This document shows, one piece after another, positions 1 through 7,093 of a DNA stretch of 10,939 bases. Both the position numbers and the translations under genes were made by a program. Each line of letters opens with the position of its first letter. Within the stretch, counting starts at the first letter, position 1. Location: the NCBI GenBank assembly GCA_020058145.1, contig JAGVEP010000012.1:1-10939 (forward strand). The letters are read 5' to 3'. The notes below the pieces were generated by a model that was not told the DNA's origin, made no database searches, and was given only the letters and a program-made list of their open reading frames with translations. The DNA comes from Phycisphaerae bacterium. Its GTDB lineage: Bacteria; Planctomycetota; Phycisphaerae; UBA1845; Fen-1342.

Positions 1-484
1 GCCGGCTGGACGAGCTGCACTCGGAGCGCGTCGAGAAGTACCTTGACGCCGGCCACGGTGCGTGTCATCTGAAGGACGGCCGGGCGGCGGCGATCGTGCG
101 CGACGCCCTGCGGCATTTTGAAGGGCAGCGCTACGACCTGATCGCGTGGTGTATGATGCCCAACCACGCGCACGTCATCGTTCGGCCGCGGCCCGGCGAA
201 GCGTTGTCGAAGATCACTCACTCCTGGAAGAGCTTCACGAGCAATGAGATCAACAAGGCGCTGGGACGCAAAGGCACGCTGTGGCAGCCGGACTCGTTCG
301 ATCATCTGATCCGCGACGGCGACGAATTGGAGCGATCCGTTCGGTATGTTCTGGAGAATCCGCGTGCGGCGGGACTGGCGCATTGGCCGTGGGCGGGTTG
401 TGGCACGGCCTTCCAGGCCGTGATTCAGCCGACGGCCCAAGGACCGAATCACTTGCAGGATCATGGGCAGGATGCCCATGCCAC
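1..484 (+). mobile_element. RAYT (REP-associated tyrosine transposase) with adjacent REP-like element; left end outside window
   Basis: The encoded protein shows the hallmarks of the Y1/HUH single-strand transposase family (TnpA-REP, COG1943-like): LDAGHG near the left edge, the HUH metal-binding motif in MPNHAHVIV (His codons at 165-167 and 171-173), HSWKSFTSNEINKALGRKG, and a catalytic-type Tyr in RYVLENP (codon 345-347) followed by AAGLAHWPW. These enzymes cut and join hairpin-forming REP sequences and are usually domesticated single-copy genes flanked by them. A REP-like unit does follow immediately at 400-484. The N-terminal 30-50 residues of the transposase are missing because of the window edge. 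The right boundary is placed at about 484, where methylase-like sequence resumes. Confidence 0.8.
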
Positions 485-1400
485 GGTCGGCGATTGGCGC
501 GACGTGCTCGCCGAACTGCCAAAACGGATTCACGCGTGGCTGCCGCGGCTCGCCGACGAGGGCGTCGTGGGCGCGGATGCGATCTTCGCCTGCCTCGGGC
601 CGGCGCTGGAGGTTTTCAGCCGCTACAGCCGCGTCGAGAAAGCCAGCGGCGACGTCGTGACGCTGGGCGAGTACCTGGAGCAGGTCTGGGCGGCGGTCTC
701 GAAGGAAGCGCTGTCGGTGCTATTCAAAGACGCCGACGCGGCCGGGCTGGAGCCGGATGCGCGGCTGACGGCGATGTGGCTGTGGACGCTTTCGACCAAC
801 CAAAAGGAACTCACCGCAGAGGGCGCAGAGAGCGCGGAGGAAGAAGAGGGAGAAGATGCAGAGGGCAATTCTCTGCGTTCCTCCGCGTCCTCCGCGGTAA
901 AATCCGGCTATTCGCTCGAATACGACGCCGCGCGGAAGATTGCCCAGGGGCTCGGCGCGCACCTGGAGAAGCTCGGCGGCGTGGTCGAGGTCAAGGGCGA
1001 CACGGCCCGGCTGCTGTCCGTGGCCGAGCGCACCAAGGCGCTGTTCGGCAAAGAGCAGGCCGAAACGCCCGCCGAGCGGCGGAAGAAGAAGAAGGACAAG
1101 CAGCTCAAACTCGGATTCGAGGCCGAGCTGGAGGCCGCCGAGGTCGAGAGCGGCGGCTGGGGCGAGAAAAGCGTCTCCAAAGCCGGCGACACCGTGCTGG
1201 ACCGGGTCCACCAGGCGATGATCCTCTTCGCCGCCGGCCGCGGCGAGGCCCTGCGCCGCTTCCTGGTCGAAGACGGCGTCGGCCGCGACCAGCGCTTCTG
1301 GCGCCTGGCCCAGGCCCTCTCGGCGCTCTACCCGTCGGGCACAGATGAGCGCCGCTGGGTTGAAGGCGTAATGGGGCGAAAGAAAGGACTGGGGCTCTGA
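3..1400 (+). CDS. Chimeric ORF: RAYT transposase fused in frame to the C-terminal part of a DUF1156-type DNA methylase (5' end outside window)
   Basis: The frame is open from the left edge to TGA at 1398-1400. A GTG at 96 is the first possible internal start, but homology-like sequence continues upstream of it, so the true start is off-window. Counting from GTG 96, residues 1-100 are a Y1/HUH transposase of the REP-associated type, 102-130 are encoded by a REP-like repeat, and 131-434 look like the tail of a DUF1156 adenine-specific methylase. That tail includes the segments VGADAIFACLGPALE, SRYSRVEKASG, LTAMWLWTLS, EYDAARKIAQGLGAHLE, VLDRVHQAMILFAAGR and FWRLAQALSALYP. Full-length DUF1156 methylases are near 900-1000 aa; only about 300 aa remain here, and the catalytic NPPY-type region is not in the window. 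The tail also carries a 30-residue repeat-encoded insert (residues 239-268). The next gene starts 1 nt downstream. The methylase is probably inactive unless its N-terminal half lies in frame upstream. Confidence 0.8.
   Translation, partial: RLDELHSERVEKYLDAGHGACHLKDGRAAAIVRDALRHFEGQRYDLIAWCMMPNHAHVIVRPRPGEALSKITHSWKSFTSNEINKALGRKGTLWQPDSFDHLIRDGDELERSVRYVLENPRAAGLAHWPWAGCGTAFQAVIQPTAQGPNHLQDHGQDAHATVGDWRDVLAELPKRIHAWLPRLADEGVVGADAIFACLGPALEVFSRYSRVEKASGDVVTLGEYLEQVWAAVSKEALSVLFKDADAAGLEPDARLTAMWLWTLSTNQKELTAEGAESAEEEEGEDAEGNSLRSSASSAVKSGYSLEYDAARKIAQGLGAHLEKLGGVVEVKGDTARLLSVAERTKALFGKEQAETPAERRKKKKDKQLKLGFEAELEAAEVESGGWGEKSVSKAGDTVLDRVHQAMILFAAGRGEALRRFLVEDGVGRDQRFWRLAQALSALYPSGTDERRWVEGVMGRKKGLGL
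400..484 (+). repeat. REP/BIME-like palindromic element, three nested stems
   Basis: The outer ends are a perfect 6-bp inverted pair, GTGGCA (400-405) and TGCCAC (479-484). Inside are three perfect stems: CACGGCC/GGCCGTG with loop TTCCA (404-422), GTGATTC (420-426) with GAATCAC (446-452), and CATGGGCA/TGCCCATG with loop GGA (462-480). Some stems overlap, so not all can form together. In the forward frame it encodes a peptide of the GTAFQAV...HGQDAHAT type, a pattern recalled as very frequent in planctomycete genomes, where the repeat is often read through as protein. It directly follows the transposase domain, which fits a substrate of that RAYT. Confidence 0.75.
811..900 (+). repeat. 90-bp inverted-repeat element inserted in frame in the methylase tail
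   Basis: The left arm starts TCACCGCAGAGGGCGCAGAG at 811. The right arm read in reverse complement from 900 starts TTACCGCGGAGGACGCGGAG, with most of the first 20 positions matching. The middle is purine-rich (GGAGGAAGAAGAGGGAG). This CCGCRGAGGRCGCRGAG type of dispersed repeat is seen in many bacterial genomes. The element length is exactly 90 bp, so the methylase frame is kept, adding about 30 residues of the TAEGAESAEEEE...LRSSASSAVK kind between TLSTNQ and YSLEYDAARK. The exact insertion edges are uncertain by a few bases. Confidence 0.7.
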
Positions 1401-1401
1401 T

Positions 1402-1941
1402 ATGGCCAAAGACGCTCGCCCCAAATTGTCCGAGATCATGAAGGAACTCGCCGGGGCGGTGCTGCGCGATCCTCAGTCGGTCCCGTCATCGGAGGCGGCT
1501 CACGCGGCGTTGCTGCTGACGCATGTGGCGTGGAACCGCGCGCTCGGTCAGCCGTTGCCGGAGGCGCAGTACCGGCCGATGCTGGAGGAGCTGGAGCAGA
1601 CGAATCCCGAGCTCTGGAACGAGTTGGCGGACAATGACGTCGAGCGGATGGTCGCAAGGCTGATGGCGCTGAAGCAGGCCCCCTACCCGCAGGACGAGCG
1701 CGTGATCCAGGTGTGTGGCATGCGCGGCGGCAACGTGCACGTGGAGTGGTACGAGGGCCAGGACGTACGTGATGCTGACCGCATCGCGACCGAGCACCTG
1801 GCTCGGGCCCTCGAACTCGTCATGAGCGGCGACGAGGCGGATGCGGTGCGGCACTTGTGCCGAACGGCCGGCATGTCGCGGGAAGAGGCGCGGCGGCAGG
1901 TCGACAAGCTGCGCGACGTTCTGCGAGGCCCGAAGCGATGA
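1402..1941 (+). CDS. Unrecognised 179-aa protein in the methylase/ATPase cluster
   Basis: I do not recognise a family. The ATG at 1402 lies one base after the methylase stop, with a purine-rich GGACTGGGG stretch at the right distance as a possible ribosome binding site. The stop overlaps the next start (ATGA at 1938-1941), so it is translationally coupled on both sides. The protein is soluble, with no signal peptide or membrane segment. Residues about 5-95 look helical and acidic (SEIMKELAGAVLRD, LEELEQTNPELWNELADNDVERM). A short beta-like segment follows (RVIQVCGMRGGNVHVEWYEG), then a helical, charged C-terminus (MSREEARRQVDKLRDVLRGPKR). Position between methylase and regulator suggests an accessory subunit or adaptor of the same system; this is inference from context only. 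Confidence 0.85.
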   Translation: MAKDARPKLSEIMKELAGAVLRDPQSVPSSEAAHAALLLTHVAWNRALGQPLPEAQYRPMLEELEQTNPELWNELADNDVERMVARLMALKQAPYPQDERVIQVCGMRGGNVHVEWYEGQDVRDADRIATEHLARALELVMSGDEADAVRHLCRTAGMSREEARRQVDKLRDVLRGPKR

Positions 1942-3623
1942 TCGACCTGGAACAGCTCGAAGCGCTGATCGCCGCGGGCGAGTCGCTGCGGGTCGAATTC
2001 AAGTCCGACCGGCAGCAGATCAGCGATGGCGCGATCCACGAAGAGGTCGTCGCGCTCGCCAACACCGAGGGAGGTGTGCTCCTCATCGGCGTCGAAGACG
2101 ACGGGACCGTCACAGGTGCCAAGCCGCGCCACGGCCGGAGCACCGACCCGCCCAAGTTGCAGGCGGCAGTTTTCAACAACACCGTGCCCAATGTGAACAC
2201 GCGGATCAGCATCGTGCGGCACCCACAGGGAGACGTGCTCGCCATTGAGGTTGACCCCTATCCCGAGCCGTGTGCGACGGCGACAGGAAAGTCCGTGCGG
2301 CGCACCGTCGGCGGAGACGGAAAACCACAGACGGTGCCCTACTATCCGCGCGACCAGCGCTCCCGCCGCACGGACATGGGGTTGCTCGATTTTTCCGCAC
2401 AAGTCGTCGAAGCGGCCACGCCGGAGGGCCTTGATCCGCTGGAATTCGAGCGTCTGCGACAGACCATCGGGCGCCTGCACGGCGATAAGACGCTACTACA
2501 ATTGCCCGATTCCGATCTGGCGAAGGCGCTGCGGTTGGTTGAGACGCGCCCAGACGGGGGCTTAGTGCCCAACATCGCGGGCCTGTTGCTGCTGGGCCGA
2601 GAGGCGGCGCTGCAGTCGCTGTTGCCCACGCACAAGTTTCACTTCCAGGTGCTCGACGCCCAAGGCAACGTGAAGGTGAACGATGTCTTTTGCAGCCCGC
2701 TGATCCGCCTCCTGGCCGATGTGGAGGCGCGGTTTTCGGCGCGCAACGAAGAGCGGGAAGTGCTGGTGGGCATGTTCCGCCTGCCTGTGCCGGATTACTC
2801 GCCGGAAGGATTCCGCGAGGCGGTGAACAATGCCGTGCTGCACCGCGACTACACCCGCCTGGATGACGTGTACGTCCAATGGCAGGCGGATCACCTGTTA
2901 ATCACCAGCCCCGGCGGCCTCCCCGAGGGCGTGACCCTCGACAACCTGCTGGTTCACGAACCCAAGCCGCGCAACCCGCGCCTGGCCGAGGCGTTCCGCC
3001 GGATCGGCCTGGTGGAGCAGACTGGGCGCGGCATCGACAAGATTTACGCGGGGCAACTTCGGTATGGTCGCCCAGCGCCGGACTACAGCCGAACGGATCG
3101 GACGGCAGTCAGGGTTGTGTTGCGTGGCGGACAGCCCTCGCTGCAGTTTGCCGCGTTTGTGCATGAGCAGGACAAGGCCGGCACACCGCTCAGCCTGGAT
3201 GAGCTGTTAGTGCTCAACTCGTTGTTCTTCGAGCGACGTATCGACTCGCAGCAGGCCGGTCGGCTGACACAGAAGGGGCTGACAGAAGGTCGAGCCATCT
3301 TGGAGAGACTCGTCGAACGGGGCCTGGTGGAGGCCAAGGGGGAAACTAAGGGTCGCGTTTACCACCTCAGCGCCAAGCTCTACCGCGCCATGGGGAAATC
3401 GGAGGACTACGTCCGCTCCCATGGCATCTCGCCGATTCGGCACGAGGCAATGGTCATGGAGTACGTCCAGGCACATGGTCGGATCGAACGAAAGCACGTC
3501 ATGGAACTGTGCGGGCTTTCCGGGCCGCAGGCTGGTCGCCTGCTGCGGAAGTTGGAGCGATCCGGGCGGCTTAAGCGACAAGGAAATCCGCCACGGTGGA
3601 CTTACTATGTGTTTGCTAGATAG
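1938..3623 (+). CDS. AlbA_2 (Schlafen-like) / GHKL-type ATP-binding protein with C-terminal winged helices, 561 aa
   Basis: The start is set at ATG 1938, which overlaps the preceding stop as ATGA; the frame is open further upstream but runs inside the previous gene. Residues about 15-140 match the AlbA_2/AAA_4 domain: E-F-K at 20-22, then ALANTEGGVLLIGVEDDG at 39-56. Residues about 285-370 match the HATPase_c_4 part: N-box-like EAVNNAVLHRDY (294-305), ITSPGGLPEG (322-331) and QTGRGIDKIY (361-370). Two helix-turn-helix-like segments follow at about 418-475 and 505-560. This is the architecture of the COG2865 group, often annotated as RecG-like helicases or transcriptional regulators, although no helicase motifs are present. 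Such proteins recur in defence islands. In this cluster it is probably a DNA-binding regulator, possibly acting at the repeats just downstream (3648-3719), or an effector; the sequence does not decide. Confidence 0.85.
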   Translation: MIDLEQLEALIAAGESLRVEFKSDRQQISDGAIHEEVVALANTEGGVLLIGVEDDGTVTGAKPRHGRSTDPPKLQAAVFNNTVPNVNTRISIVRHPQGDVLAIEVDPYPEPCATATGKSVRRTVGGDGKPQTVPYYPRDQRSRRTDMGLLDFSAQVVEAATPEGLDPLEFERLRQTIGRLHGDKTLLQLPDSDLAKALRLVETRPDGGLVPNIAGLLLLGREAALQSLLPTHKFHFQVLDAQGNVKVNDVFCSPLIRLLADVEARFSARNEEREVLVGMFRLPVPDYSPEGFREAVNNAVLHRDYTRLDDVYVQWQADHLLITSPGGLPEGVTLDNLLVHEPKPRNPRLAEAFRRIGLVEQTGRGIDKIYAGQLRYGRPAPDYSRTDRTAVRVVLRGGQPSLQFAAFVHEQDKAGTPLSLDELLVLNSLFFERRIDSQQAGRLTQKGLTEGRAILERLVERGLVEAKGETKGRVYHLSAKLYRAMGKSEDYVRSHGISPIRHEAMVMEYVQAHGRIERKHVMELCGLSGPQAGRLLRKLERSGRLKRQGNPPRWTYYVFAR

Positions 3624-3647
3624 TGAGTTACAGCACAAAAAGACAGT

Positions 3648-3719
3648 CTATCGACGGACGTATCGACCTGCCGCTGACCATATCGGCGCGACGATAGACG
3701 CAGCGATAGCCGTTGATAG
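3648..3719. promoter_or_regulatory. Candidate operator: TATCG/CGATA repeat cluster before the ATPase gene
   Basis: The 189-bp gap between 3623 and 3813 is the only sizeable non-coding gap in the cluster. It holds TATCG at 3649, 3661 and 3681, then the inverse CGATA at 3692 and 3704 and a near copy TGATA at 3714. The first pair and the CGATA pair are each 12 bp apart, and CTATCG (3648-3653) is the exact inverse of CGATAG (3692-3697, 3704-3709). TATCGAC occurs twice. A short perfect hairpin, GTCCA-AAG-TGGAC, follows at 3723-3735. No convincing -35/-10 pair was found, so this is called on repeats and position only. Confidence 0.35.
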
Positions 3720-3812
3720 GATGTCCAAAGTGGACGCAATCCTTGGGCGTGATCGCGCGGTACGCGATTCCGCGTGAGTTGGCGCGCTTCGGGCGCGGCA
3801 TTGGAGGTCGGC

Positions 3813-6749
3813 ATGGCGTTGAAGCCCTGGCACAAAGTCGTCGAACCCCGAGAAGACCTGCGCTCGGGCCGTCCGCTCGACGCCTCCGAGTTCGCCGTTC
3901 ACCTGGACAAGGTGCGCGACGGCACGGCCCCGGACGACTACCGCGACCCGAAACGGTTTTTCGACCGCAACTACATGACGACGAATCTGCTCGGCCTGGG
4001 CGGCGAGGTTCTGCGGCGATTGTCGGGGATCAAGACCGAGACGTCGGCGGTCTTCAACCTCGCGACGCAGTTCGGCGGCGGCAAGACGCATGCCCTGACG
4101 CTGCTGTATCACTTGGTAACGCACGGGCGGAAAGCCGAGACGTGGACGGGCGTCGATCGGTTGATGGCTAAGGCCGAAGTGGACACGGTGCCGCAGGCGG
4201 CTGTGGCCACGTTCGTCGGCACCGAGTTTGATTCGATTTCTGGCCGCGGCGGCGATGACGGCACGCCGCACCGCAAGACGCCGTGGGGCGAGATTGCTTG
4301 GCAGTTGGGAGGAAAGCAGGCTTTCGAAGTCGTTGCCAAGCACGAGGAGGTGTTCACGGAACCGAAGGGCGACGTGATCCGAGCGTTTCTGCCAAAGGAC
4401 CGTCCGTGCCTCATTCTGGTGGACGAAGTAATCAGCTATATGAGCACGTACCGACGTCAAGGCTACCACAACTGCCTCTACAACTTCCTCCAGTCTTTTT
4501 CGGAGACCGCGCGCGGCTTGGACGACGTGGTCCTCGTCGTTTCCATTCCTTCATCGATTATCAGCTATACCGACGTTGACGAATCGGATGAGCAGCGGTT
4601 CAAGCACATGCTCAATCGACTCGGCAAGGGAGTGATCATGTCGGCCGAGGAGGAAACCTCGGAGATCATCCGGCGACGGCTGTTCGACTGGGGCGGCCTG
4701 CCCGCGGACGGGCGGAGAACTGCGGCGGACTACGCGGACTGGATCGTCGAGCACCGCGAGCAAGTGCCAAAGTGGTTCCCGGTGGACAATGCGCGCGAGG
4801 CCATCGAGGCGACGTACCCGTTCCACCCGCTGGTGCTGTCGGTGTTTGAGCGCAAGTGGCAGGCCCTGCCGCGCTTCCAGCAGACGCGTGGCATTCTGCG
4901 GCTGCTGGCGCTGTGGGTGTCGGCGGCGTATCAGGAGGGCTATCGCGGGGCCCAGAAGGACCCGTTGATCGGGCTCGGCACGGCGCCGCTGGAAGACGCC
5001 CTGTTCCGCACGGCCGTCTTCGAGCAACTCGGCGAGCAGAAGCTTGAAGCCGCGGTCACGACCGACATCTGCGGCAAAAAGGAGTCACACGCGACGCGGC
5101 TGGACGCTGAGGCGATAGACACGATCAAGAAGGCGCGCCTGCACCGGAAGGTCGCGACAGCCGTGTTCTTCGAATCGAACGGCGGCCAGGCCAAGGAAGG
5201 GGCGGCTACTGCGCCGGAAATTCGCCTGGCGGTCGCAGAGCCGGGGTTGGACGTCGGCAACGTCGAGACGGCGCTGGAGGCGCTGAGCGAATCGTGCTAC
5301 TTCATGCGGGTCGAGCGGAACAAGTACCGCTTCGGCCTTGCCCCCAACCTCAACAAGCTGCTGGCTGACCGGCGCGCGAACATCGAGTCCGCGAAGATTG
5401 AGGAGCGGGTTCGCGCCGAGATTCTCAAGGTTTTCGAGAAGCAGCCGGGCGTCGAAATGGTGCCGTTCCCGGAGAAGTCGAACGCGATTCCGGACCGGCC
5501 CGTGCTGAGCTTGGTCGTAATGCCGCCGGACGCGTCGATGGGGGATAGGAAGACACTCGGGTTGATCGAGGGCATGATCCGCGAGTACGGCAACTCGGGT
5601 CGGACGTTCAAAAGCGCCCTGCTCTTCGCGGTCGCGGATGACGATGCCGCGCTACGCGATGAGTCCCGCAAACTCCTGGCCTGGCAGGCGATAAAGGACG
5701 AGGAGGAAGACAAGCTCGATAATAGCCAGCAGGCGCAGCTTGCGGAGAACCTGAAGAAGGCTCTGCGCGATCTGAAGGAGTGCGTCTGGCGGACGTACAA
5801 AAACGTGGCATTGCTCGGCAAGGACAACAAGATCCGCGTAGTAGATCTCGGCCTGGTACACAGCAGCCAGGCGAACAGCATGGTCAAGCTGATCATTGAC
5901 CGGCTGGATCTGGACGGCGACATAGCAAAGAAGAGCGTTAGCCCGAACTTCCTGGTACGCAATTGGCCGCCGGCGTTCACCGAGTGGAGCACGAAATCGG
6001 TCCGGGACGCCTTCTTCGCATCGCCGCAGTTCCCGCGGCTGCTCGACGGTGATGCTGTGAAAGACACGATCGCGCGTGGCGTGTCGAGCAAGATCATCGC
6101 CTATGTCGGCAAGGCCGCGGGCGGCTACAAGCCGTTCGTCTTCGACTCCGCGCTTTCAGCGGACCAGGTCGAAGTGTCCGACGATATGTTCATCATCACC
6201 GCCGACGAGGCGAAAAAGCACATTGAGCCGCCCAAGCTTACCACTTTGGCGATTCAGCCCGAGCGCCCGCAGGCGAGACCTGGGATGCATCTGACGTTTC
6301 GCTTGACGGGCTTCGACCAACACGGACGCCCCATGGCCGTCCACGAGGTCACCTGGAGCGCCAAAGGCGGCCAAATCGACAGGACAGGCGGCTTCACCGC
6401 CGCGACGGACGAAGGCGAGTTCCTGATCGAGGCCGCGGTTGGGCAGGTGCGGGCCCAAACGACGGTTCTCGTGACGAAAAAGGAGGTCGTGCCACAGCCG
6501 CCCACGCCCCAGACACCTCGGATACCAACGGAGATCAGGGGACTGCGGTGGTCCGGAGAGGTGCCAGCGCAGAAGTGGATGAACTTCTACACCAAGGTGC
6601 TCGCCAAGTATGCCACCACGGGCGGGCTGCGCATTCGGGTCAGCTTCGACGTTTCCCCGGAGGGCGGTCTTTTGCCGCAGCGCGTGGATGAAACGAAGGC
6701 TGTGCTGCGGGAGCTTGGCCTCGATGACACGGTCGAGCCGGCCGGATAA
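3813..6749 (+). CDS. DUF499-type AAA+ ATPase, anti-phage associated, 978 aa
   Basis: ATG 3813 is chosen because GGAGG at 3803-3807 lies 5 nt before it; the frame opens 39 nt earlier with no such site. The N-terminus (MALKPWHKVVEPREDL) and the Walker A segment ATQFGGGKTH (residues 84-93, K91) are typical of DUF499/COG1483 ATPases. Walker B is CLILVDEV (199-206, D204-E205), followed by a sensor-like LVVSIPSS (241-248) and ETSEIIRRRLF (281-291), which could supply arginine-finger residues. Residues about 806-890 form a BIG2/Ig-like beta domain (LTFRLTGFDQHGRPM, VTWSAKGGQIDRTGGF). The last 70 residues (GEVPAQKWMNFYTKVL onward) resemble the usual DUF499 C-terminus, so the protein looks complete. 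DUF499 ATPases accompany DUF1156 methylases in anti-phage loci (annotated by NCBI as anti-phage-associated; PADLOC's Hma type groups helicase, methylase and ATPase, from memory). Likely the NTP-driven core of the system; helicase partners are not in view. Confidence 0.9.
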   Translation: MALKPWHKVVEPREDLRSGRPLDASEFAVHLDKVRDGTAPDDYRDPKRFFDRNYMTTNLLGLGGEVLRRLSGIKTETSAVFNLATQFGGGKTHALTLLYHLVTHGRKAETWTGVDRLMAKAEVDTVPQAAVATFVGTEFDSISGRGGDDGTPHRKTPWGEIAWQLGGKQAFEVVAKHEEVFTEPKGDVIRAFLPKDRPCLILVDEVISYMSTYRRQGYHNCLYNFLQSFSETARGLDDVVLVVSIPSSIISYTDVDESDEQRFKHMLNRLGKGVIMSAEEETSEIIRRRLFDWGGLPADGRRTAADYADWIVEHREQVPKWFPVDNAREAIEATYPFHPLVLSVFERKWQALPRFQQTRGILRLLALWVSAAYQEGYRGAQKDPLIGLGTAPLEDALFRTAVFEQLGEQKLEAAVTTDICGKKESHATRLDAEAIDTIKKARLHRKVATAVFFESNGGQAKEGAATAPEIRLAVAEPGLDVGNVETALEALSESCYFMRVERNKYRFGLAPNLNKLLADRRANIESAKIEERVRAEILKVFEKQPGVEMVPFPEKSNAIPDRPVLSLVVMPPDASMGDRKTLGLIEGMIREYGNSGRTFKSALLFAVADDDAALRDESRKLLAWQAIKDEEEDKLDNSQQAQLAENLKKALRDLKECVWRTYKNVALLGKDNKIRVVDLGLVHSSQANSMVKLIIDRLDLDGDIAKKSVSPNFLVRNWPPAFTEWSTKSVRDAFFASPQFPRLLDGDAVKDTIARGVSSKIIAYVGKAAGGYKPFVFDSALSADQVEVSDDMFIITADEAKKHIEPPKLTTLAIQPERPQARPGMHLTFRLTGFDQHGRPMAVHEVTWSAKGGQIDRTGGFTAATDEGEFLIEAAVGQVRAQTTVLVTKKEVVPQPPTPQTPRIPTEIRGLRWSGEVPAQKWMNFYTKVLAKYATTGGLRIRVSFDVSPEGGLLPQRVDETKAVLRELGLDDTVEPAG

Positions 6750-6778
6750 CCCAGCAGCTCCCACCGGGGTCGGCCCGT

Positions 6779-6808
6779 TGCGGCAGCGGCTCACAACCGG
6801 CTGCCGCA
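6779..6808. terminator. Hairpin between convergent genes (weak terminator candidate)
   Basis: TGCGGCAGC (6779-6787) pairs perfectly with GCTGCCGCA (6800-6808) across a 12-nt loop. It sits 30 bp after the ATPase stop and covers the last codons and stop (6791-6793) of the convergent minus-strand gene. No T-tract follows on either strand, so it is at best a non-canonical or bidirectional terminator. Confidence 0.3.
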
Positions 6809-7093
6809 CGTCGGACAGTATTGCCCAAGTCGATCGAGCACGCCATCGCAGACTCGGCAGCGGCCTTGTGCTTCCCGCCCAATGATGAAGATGCGGGATT
6901 GTGGCACGATCAGCACAAGCAGCACCGCGACGATCGTGATTGCCGTGCCCGTGATATAGCGGTCTCGCACGGTCTGTGCCCATGGGATCATACCGATGTC
7001 GTCCAGCCAGCGGGCCAACACGACGAAGTTGGCCAAGAAGAGAATCGCGGCGACTACCCCCGCGACGATGATCTTCCGAGTGCGGAGTGTCAT
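6791..7093 (-). CDS. Small two-helix membrane protein with C-terminal zinc ribbon, 100 aa
   Basis: The ATG at 7093 (MTLRTRKIIVAG) has AGGTG about 5 nt upstream; the frame stays open above it but without a matching site. Two membrane segments are clear: residues about 8-30 (IIVAGVVAAILFLANFVVLARWL) broken by none of the usual charges until its end, and about 49-71. A basic N-terminus (RTRK) suggests the N-terminus is inside, which places the C-terminus inside too. The tail carries two CxxC knuckles, C79-x2-C82 and C93-x2-C96 (CRVC, CPTCG), a short zinc ribbon. Function is unknown; membrane-tethered zinc ribbons of this kind are common small hypothetical proteins. It converges on the ATPase gene with a 41-bp gap and is probably unrelated to it. 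Confidence 0.7.
   Translation of the reverse strand: MTLRTRKIIVAGVVAAILFLANFVVLARWLDDIGMIPWAQTVRDRYITGTAITIVAVLLVLIVPQSRIFIIGREAQGRCRVCDGVLDRLGQYCPTCGSRL

Noticed and set aside
281..1348. Long overlapping plus-strand frame (355 aa) in the methylase region
   Set aside because: It is Arg/Gly-rich, low-information sequence in the shifted frame of the methylase tail, typical of high-GC antisense or shifted frames.
3714..3742. Possible -35 (TTGATA) in the operator gap
   Set aside because: At 17-bp spacing the -10 position reads CAATCC, which is a poor match.
3762..3775. Hairpin ACGCG-ATTC-CGCGT before the ATPase gene
   Set aside because: A 5-bp stem is expected by chance at this GC content and it has no T-tract.
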